Positions 23,701 through 37,726 are shown, counted from the stretch's first letter. The stretch is 64,000 bases of DNA from Cricetomys ansorgei (GCA_026225945.1 JAMJFZ010001074.1:4115001-4179000); one strand, 5' to 3'. The notes: a model not told the origin generated them from the letters alone. A program made the numbers and translations.

Positions 23701-24929
23701 TTGTGTTTAATAATATTACTGTATTATATGAGTAAAAATATCATGGAGAAGATATACTTTGTATCTTTACTACCACGAAATGACAGTTGAGGTGTTAAAT
23801 AAAGCCTAAATATCCTGAGTTGATTCAATAGCAATGTGCAACATAATGTCCTAATATATAAGCATTCTTTGACAATAAAATCATCACCAAAAAAGCAATA
23901 CATATTATAGGTGCTGATTATAGCACTCATAAGTAAATTCAGCTGTGTCTTCCTGTGACTTATAACTAGACAACTTCTTTCTCATTTATAATCTCTTCCC
24001 TGTTTTTACCTACTGCAACCTTCTCTGTTAAATTTTATTTTGGGTTAGTTTCCCATCTCTGCTGAGAGCTATATACCAGATTATTTTCTTTGTCTTTGTA
24101 CACAAACGTCCTTATCTTAATTCAGGGACAATACATTAGAGATCTGCCCCAGTAGAGGCTTTTACATAGCCTCCAAATGAAAGAATCAATGAGGTAAAAA
24201 TGATGTTTTAAGTTTAAAATTCAGCAACTTGCAACAGGGGTAAACCCAATGTGAATTTTTATGGCAGGAAGGGGGACACAGAGATTCGGAAGCATGCTTC
24301 ACGGTGGCTGAAGGTAGTTTATGCATGTAGACTTGCAGGATGCCACTTCCTAAGTCCAGGTGTAAATTATTGAACTTCCTGTTTTCTATTCAGAAACTTA
24401 GAAAATTAAGGGAGTTTCCTATACCATGTAGTGTTCTGAAGTTGTTTATTCAATTTCCTAGTCAGAATTCCATCTATCTTTGTAGGAAAGCTCTTCTAAA
24501 ACTCAAACAGACAAACAAAAAACAAAACCAAAACCAAAAGTCATACATGGTAAGACAGAACTGAAGAAGACACAAATTAGTTTAGATGGATATCTAAACA
24601 GGTACCTATTTGTGGTAATTTATGGGTCCAAGGAATGCTAGATATTATCTCTAATCAGTCATTTTGTACTGAAAAGAAGTAAACTGTTAAGGTGTAAGGT
24701 CTGCTTCAAGTCCATTTGGCTGGTTATTTTGTGGAGGTTAAAGATAAGGCTGGTTTTTTATTACTACAAGCCCAGTATTATTTCAACTATACTAATGTTT
24801 TCCTATTTTAACAACTAATTTAAACAATATTCTAAAATGACCAAATTATGCTGTATTGGAGATATGTCTATCATATTCCTGTTGCTGTTGCTGTTGACAT
24901 AAGTTACAAGAACTTAAAAACAACTTTGT
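23701..24929. other. Anonymous DNA
   Basis: No gene or repeat recognised. The 74-codon frame at 24340-24564 is chance and ends in an A-rich stretch. Confidence 0.4.
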
Positions 24930-25250
24930 GTGATCCCGAAAAGCATATGTGTGTGCACGTATGTGCATGCATGTATGTATATACAGACGCTAGTGGTTGA
25001 TGTCAGGTATCTTCTCTTGTGACCCTCCACCCTATCCTCTGGGATAATGTATCTCACTGAACCTTGTGCTCGTGGATTTGAGACCCTGGCTAACAAATCA
25101 TGTCTGGCATCCACCAGTACTTCCCCATGTTAGGTTCAGTTATAAATATCAGTGCATGTGCCTTGCTTTTTCACGCTGTGCTGGGGATATAAACTCAGGT
25201 CCTCGTTCTTGTGCAGTAGAGACTTTAGTACCTAAACCATCATTCCTTCC
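24930..25250 (-). mobile_element. B4/RSINE-type composite SINE
   Basis: GTGGTTGATGTCAGGTATCT, GTATCTCACTGAACCTTG, GCTGGGGATATAAACTCAGG and TCTTGTGCAGTAGAGACTTT are the typical reverse-strand order of the long rodent composite (B4 or B3-B4). Confidence 0.75.
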
Positions 25251-25289
25251 CACAAAACCTTTTTATCTTATAAATTTCAAAGGAAGACT

Positions 25290-25640
25290 TCTAATGCCAA
25301 CTTCAATGAGACAAAATGAAAGTATCAGCAGGGATGTCCTCTTTCCTGGAGGCTCTAGGGCAAAACCCATTTACTTGCCTTTTATGTCTTCTAAAGACTG
25401 GCTACAAACTTTGATGGTCCATTTCTTATACCCAAAACCAGCAAAGGAAGTTTGAGGCCTTTGGTATCAAAACAAGCCAAAATACTTCCATCATCACATC
25501 TTGTCTTCTGTTATCAAAGGATGATGTCATCTCTTTGGACCCACCTGAATACTCAAGGACAATCTTTCCACTTTAGAACAAGCTCACAAATAACCCAATT
25601 TTGTATGCAATATTAAATTATCTTTGTAAGAATTCCTTTA
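25290..25640 (+). mobile_element. Ancient mammalian LTR-like repeat
   Basis: TTTCCTGGAGGCTCTAGGGC, TTACTTGCCTTTTATGTCTT, GGACCCACCTGAATACTCAA and GACAATCTTTCCACTTTAG follow the order of an old, widely shared mammalian repeat (MLT/ERVL-like, name unverified). The 129-codon frame at 25066-25455 covers this and the B4 and is not a gene. Confidence 0.5.
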
Positions 25641-27014
25641 TCTGCTGTTGTTGAGATTTCATCCCATATTGTACCTGGGACTTACAGTACATAAATTGTG
25701 ATGCTAAATAAGGCAATTGTGAAGGACAGGTCAATTATGCCTGAAACTCACTGGGGTACCATTACTACTGGTTATGATGGGATATTTGAAGAAGATTTTG
25801 ATGAGATTAACACTTAATGGACTCTAAGTAAAAACGACTATTCTCTGTAATGTGGTTGAGTCTCATGTAACCAGGTGAAGACCATAAAAAAGAATAAAAG
25901 AAAGAAATTGTCAAATTTCAAATGGATTGTCTCCATCACTCTTTCCAGTGTCCAGGCTGCTAGAATTTGGAAAAGGTCTCTACTCTTACTTCTCCTGCAT
26001 CTCAAGCCAGTTGGTATCCATCACACACTTTTTTAAAAATTTAATTTGTATTTCTTTGATATAGACTCTAAACTCAGGCATATTTTTCTTGTTATTTTTA
26101 TGTCAGAATCCAAAAAAGTCTTTTCTTATACTGATGTTTTAATTCTTCCTTTCTCCCAAGAAATGACAATCTTTCTTCAAAGATCTAAAAACTAAATGTC
26201 TAAAAACTAAATTTCAAACCATCTATTAAGCTATATATTCCACAGAATATTGCTTCACACTTATTCAGCCAAGCATCGAAATCCTATTTGTACTACTATT
26301 TTCTTTCTGGAAATAATTTTGGACCAAGAAAAACAACAGTGGTGATTTAAAAAAAAAAAAAAAGAAAGAAGAAACAAAAATAAAACAAAAACAAAAATCC
26401 ATCATCTGTGCTACTTGTCTCCTTCCTTTAAAGCTTTCAGTTTATCCAAGGATAATCTATGACACAAAATACGTCATGTCATACTCCCAAATGCTGAATG
26501 TAAGCCCCTTGGGATGCTCGCCAAGGCAAACACTCAAACTGCCTCAAACATTTATAAATGTGTGAATACTGTTCCTAAAAGAAATGTTCTTAGCTAAAAA
26601 TGGACCTCTCACACCAGCTTTCTTAAATGACTAACTTCAACTCTATAAGCCACAATTAGCTTTATTCTGTAGTCATGGTGTACAGAGCCAGGTTCTTGAC
26701 ATATTCACCTTCCTTGAGACATCTTTTTGTTGGATGGAGAGATCCTTAGACTTATAAACTATCTGAGGTGGAGTAGGATTATAAGCTTATTCTGATTTAT
26801 ATGCCCCAACCTGATTCCAAGATCAAAGAATCTTAGCAATAATGCTGAATACAGAAAATATTGTTTATACAATGTATTTAAATTTTTCAGTTTACTGAGA
26901 TATATTACCTTCTTGAAATAACATAATGTAATAAATTACATAAAAAATGTAATAAACATGCTACACTTTCAGATATCCTCTACTTATTTGTGAGGAGATT
27001 TTTCTCTACTTTTA
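25641..27014. other. Anonymous DNA with A-rich run
   Basis: Nothing recognised except an A-rich simple stretch at 26348-26397 (A-run, then AAAC/AAAT units). Confidence 0.4.
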
Positions 27015-27125
27015 CATGTTGAGAATGAGACAGATAATTGTCTTGGTGACTTCCCATAATCTAAAGCAATAAGATAGTGGCACAGCTGAGAATAGTATTT
27101 AGTTATTTGATTTCTAATCCATGTT
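27015..27125 (+). mobile_element. Probable MIR SINE
   Basis: AGAATGAGACAGATAATTG, AGATAGTGGCACAGCTGAGA and TTGATTTCTAATCCATG fit the distal half of MIR. Confidence 0.5.
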
Positions 27126-29830
27126 TCCTACAAGGTGTCGCTCAACTACAGGAAAAGAATTCTATATGAGTGAAGTATAATTCTTTGGATTGAAACAAGT
27201 AATACTTTTCTACATCAACACCTTCACTGCAGGGTATTCTGAGACCTGAAAAGAAAGGTTCTGTGCTGAAGCTCTGACTTTCTAACACTTCAGCGGGCAT
27301 ATTAACTGCCTGTTGTAGAGCTATTTAATTTGAATAGAATCTGAACAGTGGGAGGCAGATTGTACGTAACCCCCATTATTCTATTGATAAAAGCTCTACA
27401 AGATTTGAAATCTGAAAAGCAAGACCTCTGCATTAAAAAAAAAATCAGTTATCTGGAAGATACAGTCAGAAGCAGCTAAGAAATATTGTAGGAGCCTTGG
27501 AGCCTTTATTCATTATGAGACCTAAGAGAAAGGAAACAATAAAAGAGAGAATCCAGCAATTGTAGAAATAGAAAATAATAAATACTTTATTAACACATGT
27601 TAAATCCTATCTCAGGAAGTATTTAAATTTTAATTGAAAATATGAGATTAAAAGAAAATTCCTAATGTTTTAGCTACAATTCAATGAATATAATTTTCTA
27701 ATTAATGGAGGTAATTAAAATGAAGCACTTTAACACATGAAAATCATGTAGAACAGAGTATTGAGTTTAGAAGGTCTGTAGCGATGCATATTTGATTACT
27801 CAGAAGGGATGAGTGCCTTAAGTTTTACAGAAGAAAAGACCCATTATCATTTAACATGCTGTATTCCAGTGTGCAGAAAAGCATTCTCTCACAGGAAGGT
27901 AGATAAACCTGAACATTATTAGGAGGGGTTTCCTGTGGTTATACTGTGGTTTCATTTTGAATTATTTTCAGTGAGTTATGATGAGATCTGTGTTTTATTT
28001 GGAATTCCAGAAAATGAATAAGTGAATTAAAAACATCTAGCTGGGTTGTTCATATTGTCTGTTATTCTGGGCAAACACTTTTAAATTGTTATATCACTTA
28101 AATTTATCAACTTATTGGTACCCACAAATAAGAATTATAAACTAAATGTTCTTAGCAAATATCATAATTTCTCAAAGAAATAAGTATTGCACTAATTAAG
28201 TTGAGAATCATAGTCTACATTTAAGTGTTACCAAGATTATTTCTTTAGTCACAATATTTAACAACTTGAACATGGGCTAATGTAAAAAGGGTTTCCTTTT
28301 CATCAAATGCAATGATCAATAAAGGCCTGGTCCCCTTCTACATCAGCCTACCCTTGCTCTAACATCAGGTTGAGACTGTATAATACAAAAAGCCATTCAA
28401 CTGGAAAACTTAAATATAGCTGTCCTGCACTCCCCTTTGTCTGATATAAAGCCACTTTGATAGGCAATTGATTCTTGTTTGTCCTTTAAAATTTTTTTCC
28501 CACATTTGCATCATTATTATCCCTATCCCCCTTAACGTTCAAAGACTCTTTCACTGGAATATATCCATGTTCTCTTATACCTTTTGTAGCTTCTGATCAT
28601 TTCCTCTCCGATACTCCACCAAGTACTGCCACATTGTTTTATTTAAAGAGAAAACCATATCTTGAGTCTGAGTTTCTTTAAAATGCCATTGTATATGATG
28701 TATATATTTTCAGTGGGAAACTTTAATTCTGCAATAAATCCATATTTACCTAAACCTTATACAACTTGGGTCCAGTTATCTCAACCTATCATCTGAAATT
28801 AAGGATTTACTAATATGATCTACCTGATCTATCTACTGTGACTAACACACATACCCATGCCATTGTTTTCTATCATAATGGCTTCAAATCAAGTTCCCTA
28901 TGATCAGGATATGCTTTTTTCCCCTCCACTCATCGCTGAAAGCTCTATAATTTTTATTGTTTGCTCTGAAAGTTCAAATGACGTAGATTTATTAATGGAT
29001 ATTTAATTTTATTTTTCAGACCTAATATCTAGGATATTGAAACCTTGAAGTAACTACTAAAAAGGCATTAAATGCATTTTAAACTAAAATTAATACAATT
29101 ATTATACCATACTTTGAGATAGTATCAGCTTTCCAAGAATATTTAGTTTATAATTATTTCGTATCTAAGAAAAAGCTGAAGTTTAAGTTTTAAATTGATA
29201 AGTATTTTAAATTGATACATCATTTACGGATACCAACTTATTCTTATCCACCAAAGAGCTGAAGTTTATATATCTAAAGGTAAAAGCAATAACAGACAGG
29301 TTTAATTTTTAAAGCTGTTTTTGCCTTTACAAAAAGTTATTTTGATGTTTAGAGGTGTTTATCAAGCACTATGAGAATAGCAAATGAATTGAGAATTTAT
29401 AAAGCCTGATTCATTTTTACTAAGCTCCTCACCCCTTCATGTGTCTTCTGAGATTAGTGTTTATGTTTCTTAGAGTTGGTCATTATATCATCACCAAGAT
29501 ATAATTTGTCAAACCTAAAATAAAATCAAGCAAAAATTATTTAACAACAAAATTATCTAATAAAGACTTGAATTCCTTTTACAAGTCATAGTAAGTAGTT
29601 TACTTGACTAGTAAAAGGATTTCAAAGAAACTGCATAAAACAAATATAGTATTCTGTTAACTGGCCCTGGAACCACATATTGCTCTATGCATTTTACTAT
29701 TGTTAAAATTGTATTAAATAATACTAGAATACATATTGACATAAATTTCCAAAATTATAGATGATACATTTTGGATTTATCATATTTCTGTGCCTTCTGT
29801 AGTTGTAGATGTAGATGTGTGTTCGCCAGA
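27126..29830. other. Anonymous DNA, repeat-poor
   Basis: About 2.7 kb with no recognisable repeat, gene or microsatellite, and no frame of 60 codons or more. One of the longest repeat-free stretches in the window. Confidence 0.4.
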
Positions 29831-30638
29831 TGCAGACATTGATTCAGGGCAGAGGATAGTTTATTCTTTTGTCTAATTAAATCACTGGTTCTTGCCTGGA
29901 GCTCCAGAGCCCAAAATGTTTTGTTCTCTTTTCAATCTAGTCTTAATCCTTGAACTGGGAAGCTTCAGCGTTCCTATAATCTAGAACATTTAACTGCTAG
30001 CTCAGATCTAAAAGGCTTTAGCCTTAGTCTTCTGAGACCTACTGCTGACTGAGTCACCCTGACTAGCTCCTTTTGAACTCATACTTTTTGTTTCAACTCA
30101 CTCTCTGTTCTGGGCTTCTTCTGCTGACCTCTGCTCTGTCTCTGTGTCTCTCCCTGAGCACTTACTGCTCCATCCTGCCTCTGTAACTGACTGCTTCTAC
30201 TAACTTCTCTGACTCCTCTGTAACTGATGCTCTGTAAGAGTTACTCTGTAACTCTTTTCAACTGAATATTCTTACTGACTGCTTCAACTGATCCCTCAGC
30301 CTGCTTCTGAACTCACTCTTTTACTGACGCTTCCACTGACTCCTCAGCTTGCTTCTCCACTGACTCTGTAACTCCTCTGTCTGTCTCTAACTGGCTGACT
30401 CTAACTCCTACATAACACTCTGTTACTCAGCTGAGAGTCCTCCTTTTGAGAATTAAGCATGTCCTTACTCTGCTAACTCTTCCTTTGATTAAGTCACATT
30501 ATCTGCCATTCACTCTGACTCATCTCAGAAGTCACTTCCTGTGTGACACTGAGTTCTGCTTTCTGTGTCTGCTTCTATTGTTTTTTCTAGAGATTAAAAG
30601 CAAGGAGTACCACTGCTTTCTGAATACTGGATGGCTTA
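29831..30638 (-). mobile_element. ERV LTR, family A, copy 2
   Basis: The 3' end lies at 29831 (TGCAGACATTGATTCAGGGC on plus). The adjoining 29822-29828 TTCGCCA is the complement of TGGCGAA, a trace of a primer-binding site. The CTTTTCAATCTAGTC, GACCTACTGCTGACTGAGTC and long CTGACT-rich middle (30110-30420) match copies 1316-2240 and 58194-59196. It ends near 30638 in one decayed B1-head unit, so the 5' U3 is truncated. Confidence 0.8.
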
Positions 30639-30964
30639 TAGGAATTAAGTCTTTTTAATTTCTAGGTTAATTGTATGTAAACCTTTACTGCTATACTAAG
30701 CAATTCACTAAAAGATGCCTAAATGACCTGGAAAAGATGATGAGCTCTCTTAAGCACTTAAGACAATAGTAGATTTACATTTAGATTTACATTTAACCAA
30801 TAAGATTTAGGAGAAGCTTCCATTTATTATTTATTTTAATAATTCTATTAGATTAATATGTAGTGCACCAAAGAATGAGTTTCCCTCTCCCTGAGCCCAC
30901 AAGTACTACAGACAGCCCCCAGCAGCATTACAGCCAAAGAAGTCAGAAATACAAAGTGAAATAA

Positions 30965-31060
30965 AGAGAGCATCTTCAACAAATGGTGCTGGTCTTATTG
31001 GATGTCTGCATATAGAAGATTGCATGACCGATACCTTGATGTTCTCTGTTAGATAAATGG
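30965..31060 (+). mobile_element. L1 ORF2 fragment
   Basis: GCATCTTCAACAAATGGTGC, TGGTCTTATTGGATGTCTGC and ATATAGAAGATTGCATGACC match the well-known ORF2 stretch near the C-terminal third. Confidence 0.75.
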
Positions 31061-32377
31061 GTCATGAGTCAAATAAGATGCTTAAAATGTGGCCTAAACA
31101 CAGTTCTGTTTGTATATAAATGTTTTTTGACAATTGTTTGTATTACTCTTTCTCAACATTAATGTTTAGACTGGGTAATAGATACTTCATGTTACCTCAC
31201 AACTACTTAAGAACAATTTCGTGGGGGCCTTTTACCACTCAAATAGGCAATGAGGATTTTAATACTACCATGAGACTAAATAAATATTCCAACATTCCAA
31301 GCAGTTAGTCAGCAAGTTTTTGAGCCTCCCACAAGGGTCACATTTATTTCAATGCCTTTCTTATGGGAAATATTCCAGTATCACTCTGATGCATTTTTAA
31401 CACGAGACACTACATATAATTGTTAATTTTCTAGTCACCAAAGGGCCATAATGAAAAGTATTGCTATACTCGAGGGAGTTTTCAAGGTTACGATATCACT
31501 CACCCAACACCAAAATGTAAGACGCAGAAGTCTGAAGAAAATGTCAGTAACTTTCAGTTTTACATTCTGATGTGGGACCCTAGGAAGTCCCTGGACGTCC
31601 TTGGATCTGTACTGTAAGTCTGTTTCTGAGGCTCTAGACATTTTGCTAAATACTGTTTTTAGTTTAAGAATGTGCAGTCATAAACAGTCTGGGAGAGTTA
31701 AAATAATATTTGACTGGTTTGGTCTGTTTATCGTTAGAATTCAGGACATGCAGAACTCATAGTTAGAATGCATGCTTATTGGTTTTTATGTGCTTATGAA
31801 ATAATTGAATGTGATAGTTTAAAACCAGAGCAGAGTAAATTTTCAGTAAAAACTCTTCGGTCTATGACTAATGCCTGATTTTACTTGAACATATATTATT
31901 AGTCTTAAAGTGTAGTGATTTGTAGAATTTCAATTTACTGTTCATTCATAGAAGTTTAGTTCCATTTTTATATGAGAATCAATAGATTTGACTTTTGAAT
32001 AACAACTTTAAAGTAAAAAAAACCCAGAATATGATTCATGATCAAGCATGCTATATATGAATGCATATTAATAGTATATTCAAATACGAAATGAAAGAGT
32101 GATATTGAATGATAGATTATGCTAGGTTATGGTTTGTTTCTAATGAAAAACACTTAGCATGAAAACACAACTGATTGAATTTCGGATCAATGTATTTATA
32201 GTATCAAAAAATACAGTGAGCTGCTTTGCCTTTTGACTTTCATGACCATAAGTGTGATTGTAATAGAGATAAGATGGATCCAAACAGGATCAGTCAGCTC
32301 CTTAAATTTTTAGTCAGCTAGGTGTTGTTAAATTGAAATGAACATCCACTATTAAATACGGTGATTGAACAGACAAT
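31061..32377. other. Anonymous DNA
   Basis: No gene or repeat recognised. Positions 31430-31640 retain several CpGs and carry a 68-codon minus frame without motifs. Confidence 0.4.
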
Positions 32378-32510
32378 AATGACACAGGCCTGCAACCACA
32401 GCACTCTGGAGACTGAGGCAGCAGAATTGACATGCGTTTGCTGCCATCCTAGACTTCATAGGGAATTGCAGGACACCTTGGGCTGCACAGTAAAACTGAG
32501 CATCAAAAGA
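32378..32510 (+). mobile_element. Old B1/7SL-type SINE
   Basis: CAACCACAGCACTCTGGAGA, CTGAGGCAGCAGAATTGACA and CTTGGGCTGCACAGTAAAAC match a proto-B1/7SL monomer. Frames on both strands here (32352-32615) come from the SINE. Confidence 0.7.
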
Positions 32511-33439
32511 CAAGAAGAGGATGAAAAAGGAGATGAAAGAGTGGAAGTATTGACAGATTTTTTTAATGACTTTTACATGTCTGTGCCTGTCATTCAGCAC
32601 AATGTCAAAAAATGATTACAATGTGAGTGGACATGTTCACGTATGTGTGGCCTATGAATTTATATTAATATACTTGATATACAATGACTCATTATATTTG
32701 CAAATTAGAGTGGCACAAACATGTTGCATTCGGTTTTTGATATTTAATCAAAATTTTGAAAGCTCGTTTTTGACATGAATTTAGTTATATTTAGCTATAG
32801 AATTTGTAAATGATATAATTTACAGAACGTAGGATACTCTGTCAGTGCCCTATACAGCTCTTTCAAGAATTTTCACAGTTGTGTTCCTTACCTGTACATC
32901 AGGAAAACTTCAGTCATATTATGACTCATTTTCTCTAAAATAGGATTTATTTCCTATTAAACAAAATGATTTTTAAATAGCCTAGGTGATTTCTACATAG
33001 AAATACAGTAAAGGTTAATATGTACTTGAAAGAGTTTAGGATTTCTCAGTGTAGTGTTTCTGAAAATGAGAAATTCTCTACGTGAGTATGAGGCAAAATT
33101 CATTCAAAGATACATGTCATGAGCCTCAGCTCATTGTAACAGTTGAAAAACAATTATTAGTGTTTTTGTAAAGGAGCCCATTATGTATATCATTGTGACT
33201 GTTTCACTGCATATTAAATTACTCACGATATTTCCTTTAATGTAAAATATTGTCACTGTACCTCACGAGATGAAAAAGCAGATTCACACAGAAACAGCAA
33301 TAGATCTCACAATTTGAATGGAACTGCAAATATCAGCAATTTGAAACTTAAGAAAGTCAGAAAGGTGTTCACTTCAACCTTTCTCAAGATGATAACATGA
33401 ATAAGCTTATGTTCTTGTTCTCAATTTCATTACTCAACA
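32511..33439. other. Anonymous AT-rich DNA
   Basis: No gene or repeat recognised. Confidence 0.4.
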
Positions 33440-33775
33440 CATTAGTGGCTTTTTCTGTTACTTTGAGAAAATACCTGACAAAGCAATAAGGGAGGAAGGA
33501 ATTCTTTTCATTTGCAGTTTAAGAAGGTGTACCTCAGGGAGAGGAGGTATGGGGGCTGAGTATAAGAGCATAAGCTCATGTTTTGTCAGCAGCTTAGCAC
33601 CCTAGAGTCAAGATGGAACGTGTCTGGGCTATGAATCCGCAAGGTCAGCACCTATGACTCACCTCCTCAAAGGAGACTCAATGCCTTCCATAAGTTGTCA
33701 AAGCATCACCATTAGCCAAATGTTCAAACCACACACACCTATAGAGGGGCATTTCAACCTTCAATCAATAACACT
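33440..33775 (-). mobile_element. Decayed MaLR-like LTR
   Basis: TTACTTTGAGAAAATACCTG, GGGAGGAAGGAATTCTTTTC and GCAGTTTAAGAAGG fit a diverged relative of the rodent LTR at 20896 and 55610. Confidence 0.5.
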
Positions 33776-35797
33776 GACGAGTAAATAGTGAGAGAAACTA
33801 GACTTTCATATCTGTTTGTGCTTGAAATATCCCTTCTCCGTATGGCCCCTATCAGTGCCACCATAATCATTAAACTTTTTCCATCACCGCTGTTCATTAT
33901 GACAGAAGGTGGAAAGAATTCAAAGCCCCAGAGATTCTCCCAGCAGAGGGATGACCAGCTCTCCTCTGTTTTGTGATGCATATCTCGTCTTCTAGACTGA
34001 AATCAAGTGTCGGGAGCGAAGCCTTTCTCACCATATTAACGTATTTTCATCGCTGAATGCTGATACAGGTAAAGAATGACCATGAATCCAAAGCCTATGA
34101 GAGTCTGGCTATCAAAATGCTTCTTTTGTACATTGTACACTTCCTTACAAGTTTAATATTGCCTTTTGCACTTTAGACTCATGCCATATAAAGAAAATTA
34201 GCAAGTTAAGTGGCAGCAATTTGAGAATGATGTCAAAATATAAAGAGATTATTTAAGATGATTTCTGAGCCTGTGTTGAGGCCACAGTTCTTTATCTGAG
34301 ATGGTCTTGCCTGATAATAATATTTATTACTATTTTCTTTGTTCTCCTGCAATGGTTTTTCTTATATTTTGAGAAAACTGTCTTAAATGTCTTACATTAA
34401 CACTTACCCTCACTAGACATTAGCAATCATTAGCAAGCAGTTTTACCTCTCAGATTAAACAAAATTGCTTTCCATATCAAATAACTTGCCTGTTAACCTA
34501 ACACCTAACTACACTGATATTATTCTTGATGTTTATTTTATTTTACCAACATTGAATAATACTATAAATATTTAAAATTTTAAGTTATTTCAATAAAAGG
34601 ATGCTTGAGAGGTTATTATTCAAAATTTGAGGAGCAGGACATTTACTCATTTATAACACTAAACTATTTGCTTTTCCAAAGTGGTGCTAGCTTGTGTATG
34701 TGTTTGTGAGTGTGTATGTGTGTTCATAATATATGCATGAATATATACATATATACATATATGTATATATTCATGCATATATTCATTCTGTCCCTTGTTC
34801 ATTTGCTCTTTTATAAGATGTAACCTTTGTTAATATATTACATGTGTTAAAAATCTGCCATAGCATTAAAAACAAAGAGGTTGAAGAAATAAGGTATAAG
34901 TAACTATAATATTTTATAAAGAAGTATGTTTTAAAATACTTATTATGCCTTTGAAGTAACTTTTAATGATGAGTTTGTTAGATTTTGTGTAATGACTAAC
35001 AAAATGGTTCATAAAAGTCTGGTAACATTTTTCTTTCACCATAATAAGGTATTCATAAAACCTACATATACAAGTGGAACATATCATTAAGAATGTTCAA
35101 CCTTACCTCCTCTGGGTATGTACATGAGTGAAACAGTCAATTCCCAAGCTCATATTAATAATTAATAAACTGGTGAAAAATAACTTGTCTCATGGGGTAG
35201 CTGTGATGGTTAAATGAGACAATGCTTGGGTAGTTTCAGTATAGACTTGTTTTTTGTTTTTTGTTTTTAAACCACTCAGAATAATAGCATCTATGGTCAC
35301 AAATGAAAGAGGTGGGTTTCTCTGGAATCAGATCGAAGTATCTCACATCCTCGTTACTCAACTTTAGCTGTGTACCCTTCTGGGTATTGTTAATAGTTTA
35401 GAAGATGAATTTCAAATACTTCCTTCTACATATTCCCACAGGAATTTGGAGTTTTGTCTGTGATCCTGAGGATATGTAAATAAAGGACAACTGTTTTTCT
35501 AATTGTATACAGTATCCTTACCAACTTTCTCATTAAGACAGTCAGTCATGGTATTCTCCCTGGTTATTGGGACCCATACACATGTGAAGCTGTGGAATTA
35601 CTGTGCAACAGATATCTAGATATCAAAGTGGTTCTCTCCTTACACACAGTAGCTGCTATTGGTTGGGGACAATTTAAATTTAAGCCCTACTATGAAATAA
35701 AGAAAAGGGACATGAAGTATTAACTAGATATTGTAGAACTTTAGTCAGCCATGGATATCATCTACCATTTTACAGTCTTAACCCTGTACTAGTATGC
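33776..35797. other. Anonymous DNA containing a perfect inverted repeat
   Basis: No gene. Short frames occur on both strands at 33754-33981. A TG-rich stretch at 34695-34722 leads into the palindrome at 34728-34783. Confidence 0.4.
34728..34783. repeat. Perfect 27-bp inverted repeat
   Basis: Arms 34728-34754 and 34757-34783 are exact reverse complements around a two-base centre (AC). The arms include the non-dinucleotide part ATGCATGA / TCATGCAT, so this is more than an AT run. It could extrude as a cruciform. Confidence 0.9.
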
Positions 35798-36093
35798 TGC
35801 AGTGGGAGCTCCGTGAACAGGACAAGGAGAGACTTTCATAAGCTCTGCCAGACCTCAGCAGAGGGAACCACCATCATGGCCAGTGCCATAGTCCATAGAC
35901 AGTGCAACCCCGAACTGTAAGCTCAGGGGTTTTTATTCTTTCAGAACTCCTCCCTGCAGATCATAAGCAATCAAACATCTCCCACAGAAATCCAACACCT
36001 GCAAACAATACAAAATGCCCAAAACCTAGGCAGCCCCTCACTCAATAGAGCATAAAACATTTTTAACATAACTAAAAGTAAACTTCCCCTACA
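35798..36093 (-). mobile_element. ERV-like LTR, family B, copy 1
   Basis: On the minus strand it begins TGTAGGGGAAGTTTAC and ends AGCTCCCACTGCA. The blocks GGGGCTGCCTAGGTTTTGGG, TTGTTTGCAGGTGTTGG, GAATAAAAACCCCTGAGC and GCTGAGGTCTGGCAGAGCTT are shared in order with 45689-46004. AATAAAAACCCC may be the TATA-like or polyadenylation element. No target duplication is evident and there is no internal region, so it is probably a solo LTR. Family not recognised. Confidence 0.65.
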
Positions 36094-37726
36094 TAACTCA
36101 AACCCTTAATCTATTTCCTGTTAAAAGTTTGATAAAGGCCTATTTATTTATCCTGTTTTGAAATCTCTTTCATACATAAAGTGTGCTTTATTTTAACATT
36201 AATCTCAACTATTTTATGTTTCCTATTGAATTTATTTATGTCAACTTCATTCACCAAAACTCATACCCCATATGCTCTAGTTAACTTTAACAGTCCATTG
36301 TGGGAAACCCCTAAAATGCTCAAGAATGCTTTTTTTTAAGTAAGCAGGTTTCCTATGCAGAATCTTAATTATTTCAGATAGCTTGTAGTTGTTGCCTTAA
36401 TATTGACATTCTTCTAGTTGACATTTATCTTTATATATTGGGGAAACTCCATTCTAGAAAGTCTTGTTTACCATTCTAAAAATATCAGAGTCTCCAGAGA
36501 TTGAAGAAAAAAGAAGCTTCATACCATCTCCATTTATAATCTGAAATTTCAGATTCTGTAGAGAAAACCCACACAGATTTGTGAAAAGAAATTCTGAATT
36601 ATGTATGAGAATTGGAAATCACTGTTTTACATATTTGTAGTAAATCTCCATCAGAATTTACTGCAAAAAGTTACACTAAAATCTAATTTTGCCTGAATTA
36701 TGAATAAAATATATTGCAAGAAATACATAAAAAACAAATTAAATCCTCATATGCTCTATGACTACTTTTTCATGGGTGACATTTGTGAAAATAATTAATT
36801 TTTCAATTCACAGGATACATAACTTTGAAAAAACTTCTGAAAACTATATTCAAAGTTATAGTTTGAGGGGAAATATCTTAAAATTGAATTGTATTGTTAA
36901 TTACATGGTTGAAGACACTGTACATTTTACCTTAAATGATCTGTACACTTTGAAGGAAAGATAAATTCATAACTTTTCCCAAGATAATTTAAAAACATAG
37001 GATATTAAAATGCATTTGTTCAGTGAAACACAAGGCAGCAACAATGTGGACAAGCCTACAAAGAAGAACATGTAGAATTGAATGAGCCTCAGATCATAAC
37101 TGAGAACCCAAGGGTTGGTCACTGGAATTGAAGAAAAAAAAGGCTGTCACAAAAGCAGAATAATTTGGGTGCCATCTACAAAAGACTACTGAGGAGTCAA
37201 GACTCTCTGTGAATTATATCTTTGGAACTTCTCAGCTAGTGATGCTATGCAGCAGAACTCTATCACTGGCATAGGAACCAGCATACCAACGGACAGGATC
37301 CTTGTATTTTGTATTCAAAGCTCACAGGGGCCCAAAGCCAAGACAACAGTACCTTCTTCTTCAGGTACCAATGGCATTTTTAAAATGATTATAGTTACTG
37401 CATTTGACTTTACTTGAGCATAAATTCAGGCAAAACAAACCTCTAGATGATTCCTCTGAAACAAATCAAACAAACTAGCATTTCAAAAGGGATAAATCTA
37501 CAAGGTAGAGGACATATATACCTCAAAAGATACACAAAACACAACAAGAACAACAACAACAACAACAACAACAATAATAATAATAACAAATAACCCGACA
37601 CAAAATTGTGAGACGAGATTCTACATTGATAGCGCCTCAGTACCAGGGAAACAAGGATGATAATTCAAATGGCAGGAAAAAAATTCAGCTTACTACATGT
37701 AATAGGCTCTAATAGGGTTGAAGAGA
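36094..37726. other. Anonymous DNA with CAA repeat
   Basis: No gene. A CAA/ATA simple repeat occupies 37540-37590. Confidence 0.4.

Noticed and set aside
25066..25455. 129-codon plus frame as a gene
   Set aside because: It crosses a B4-type SINE and an ancient LTR-like repeat; no independent coding signal.
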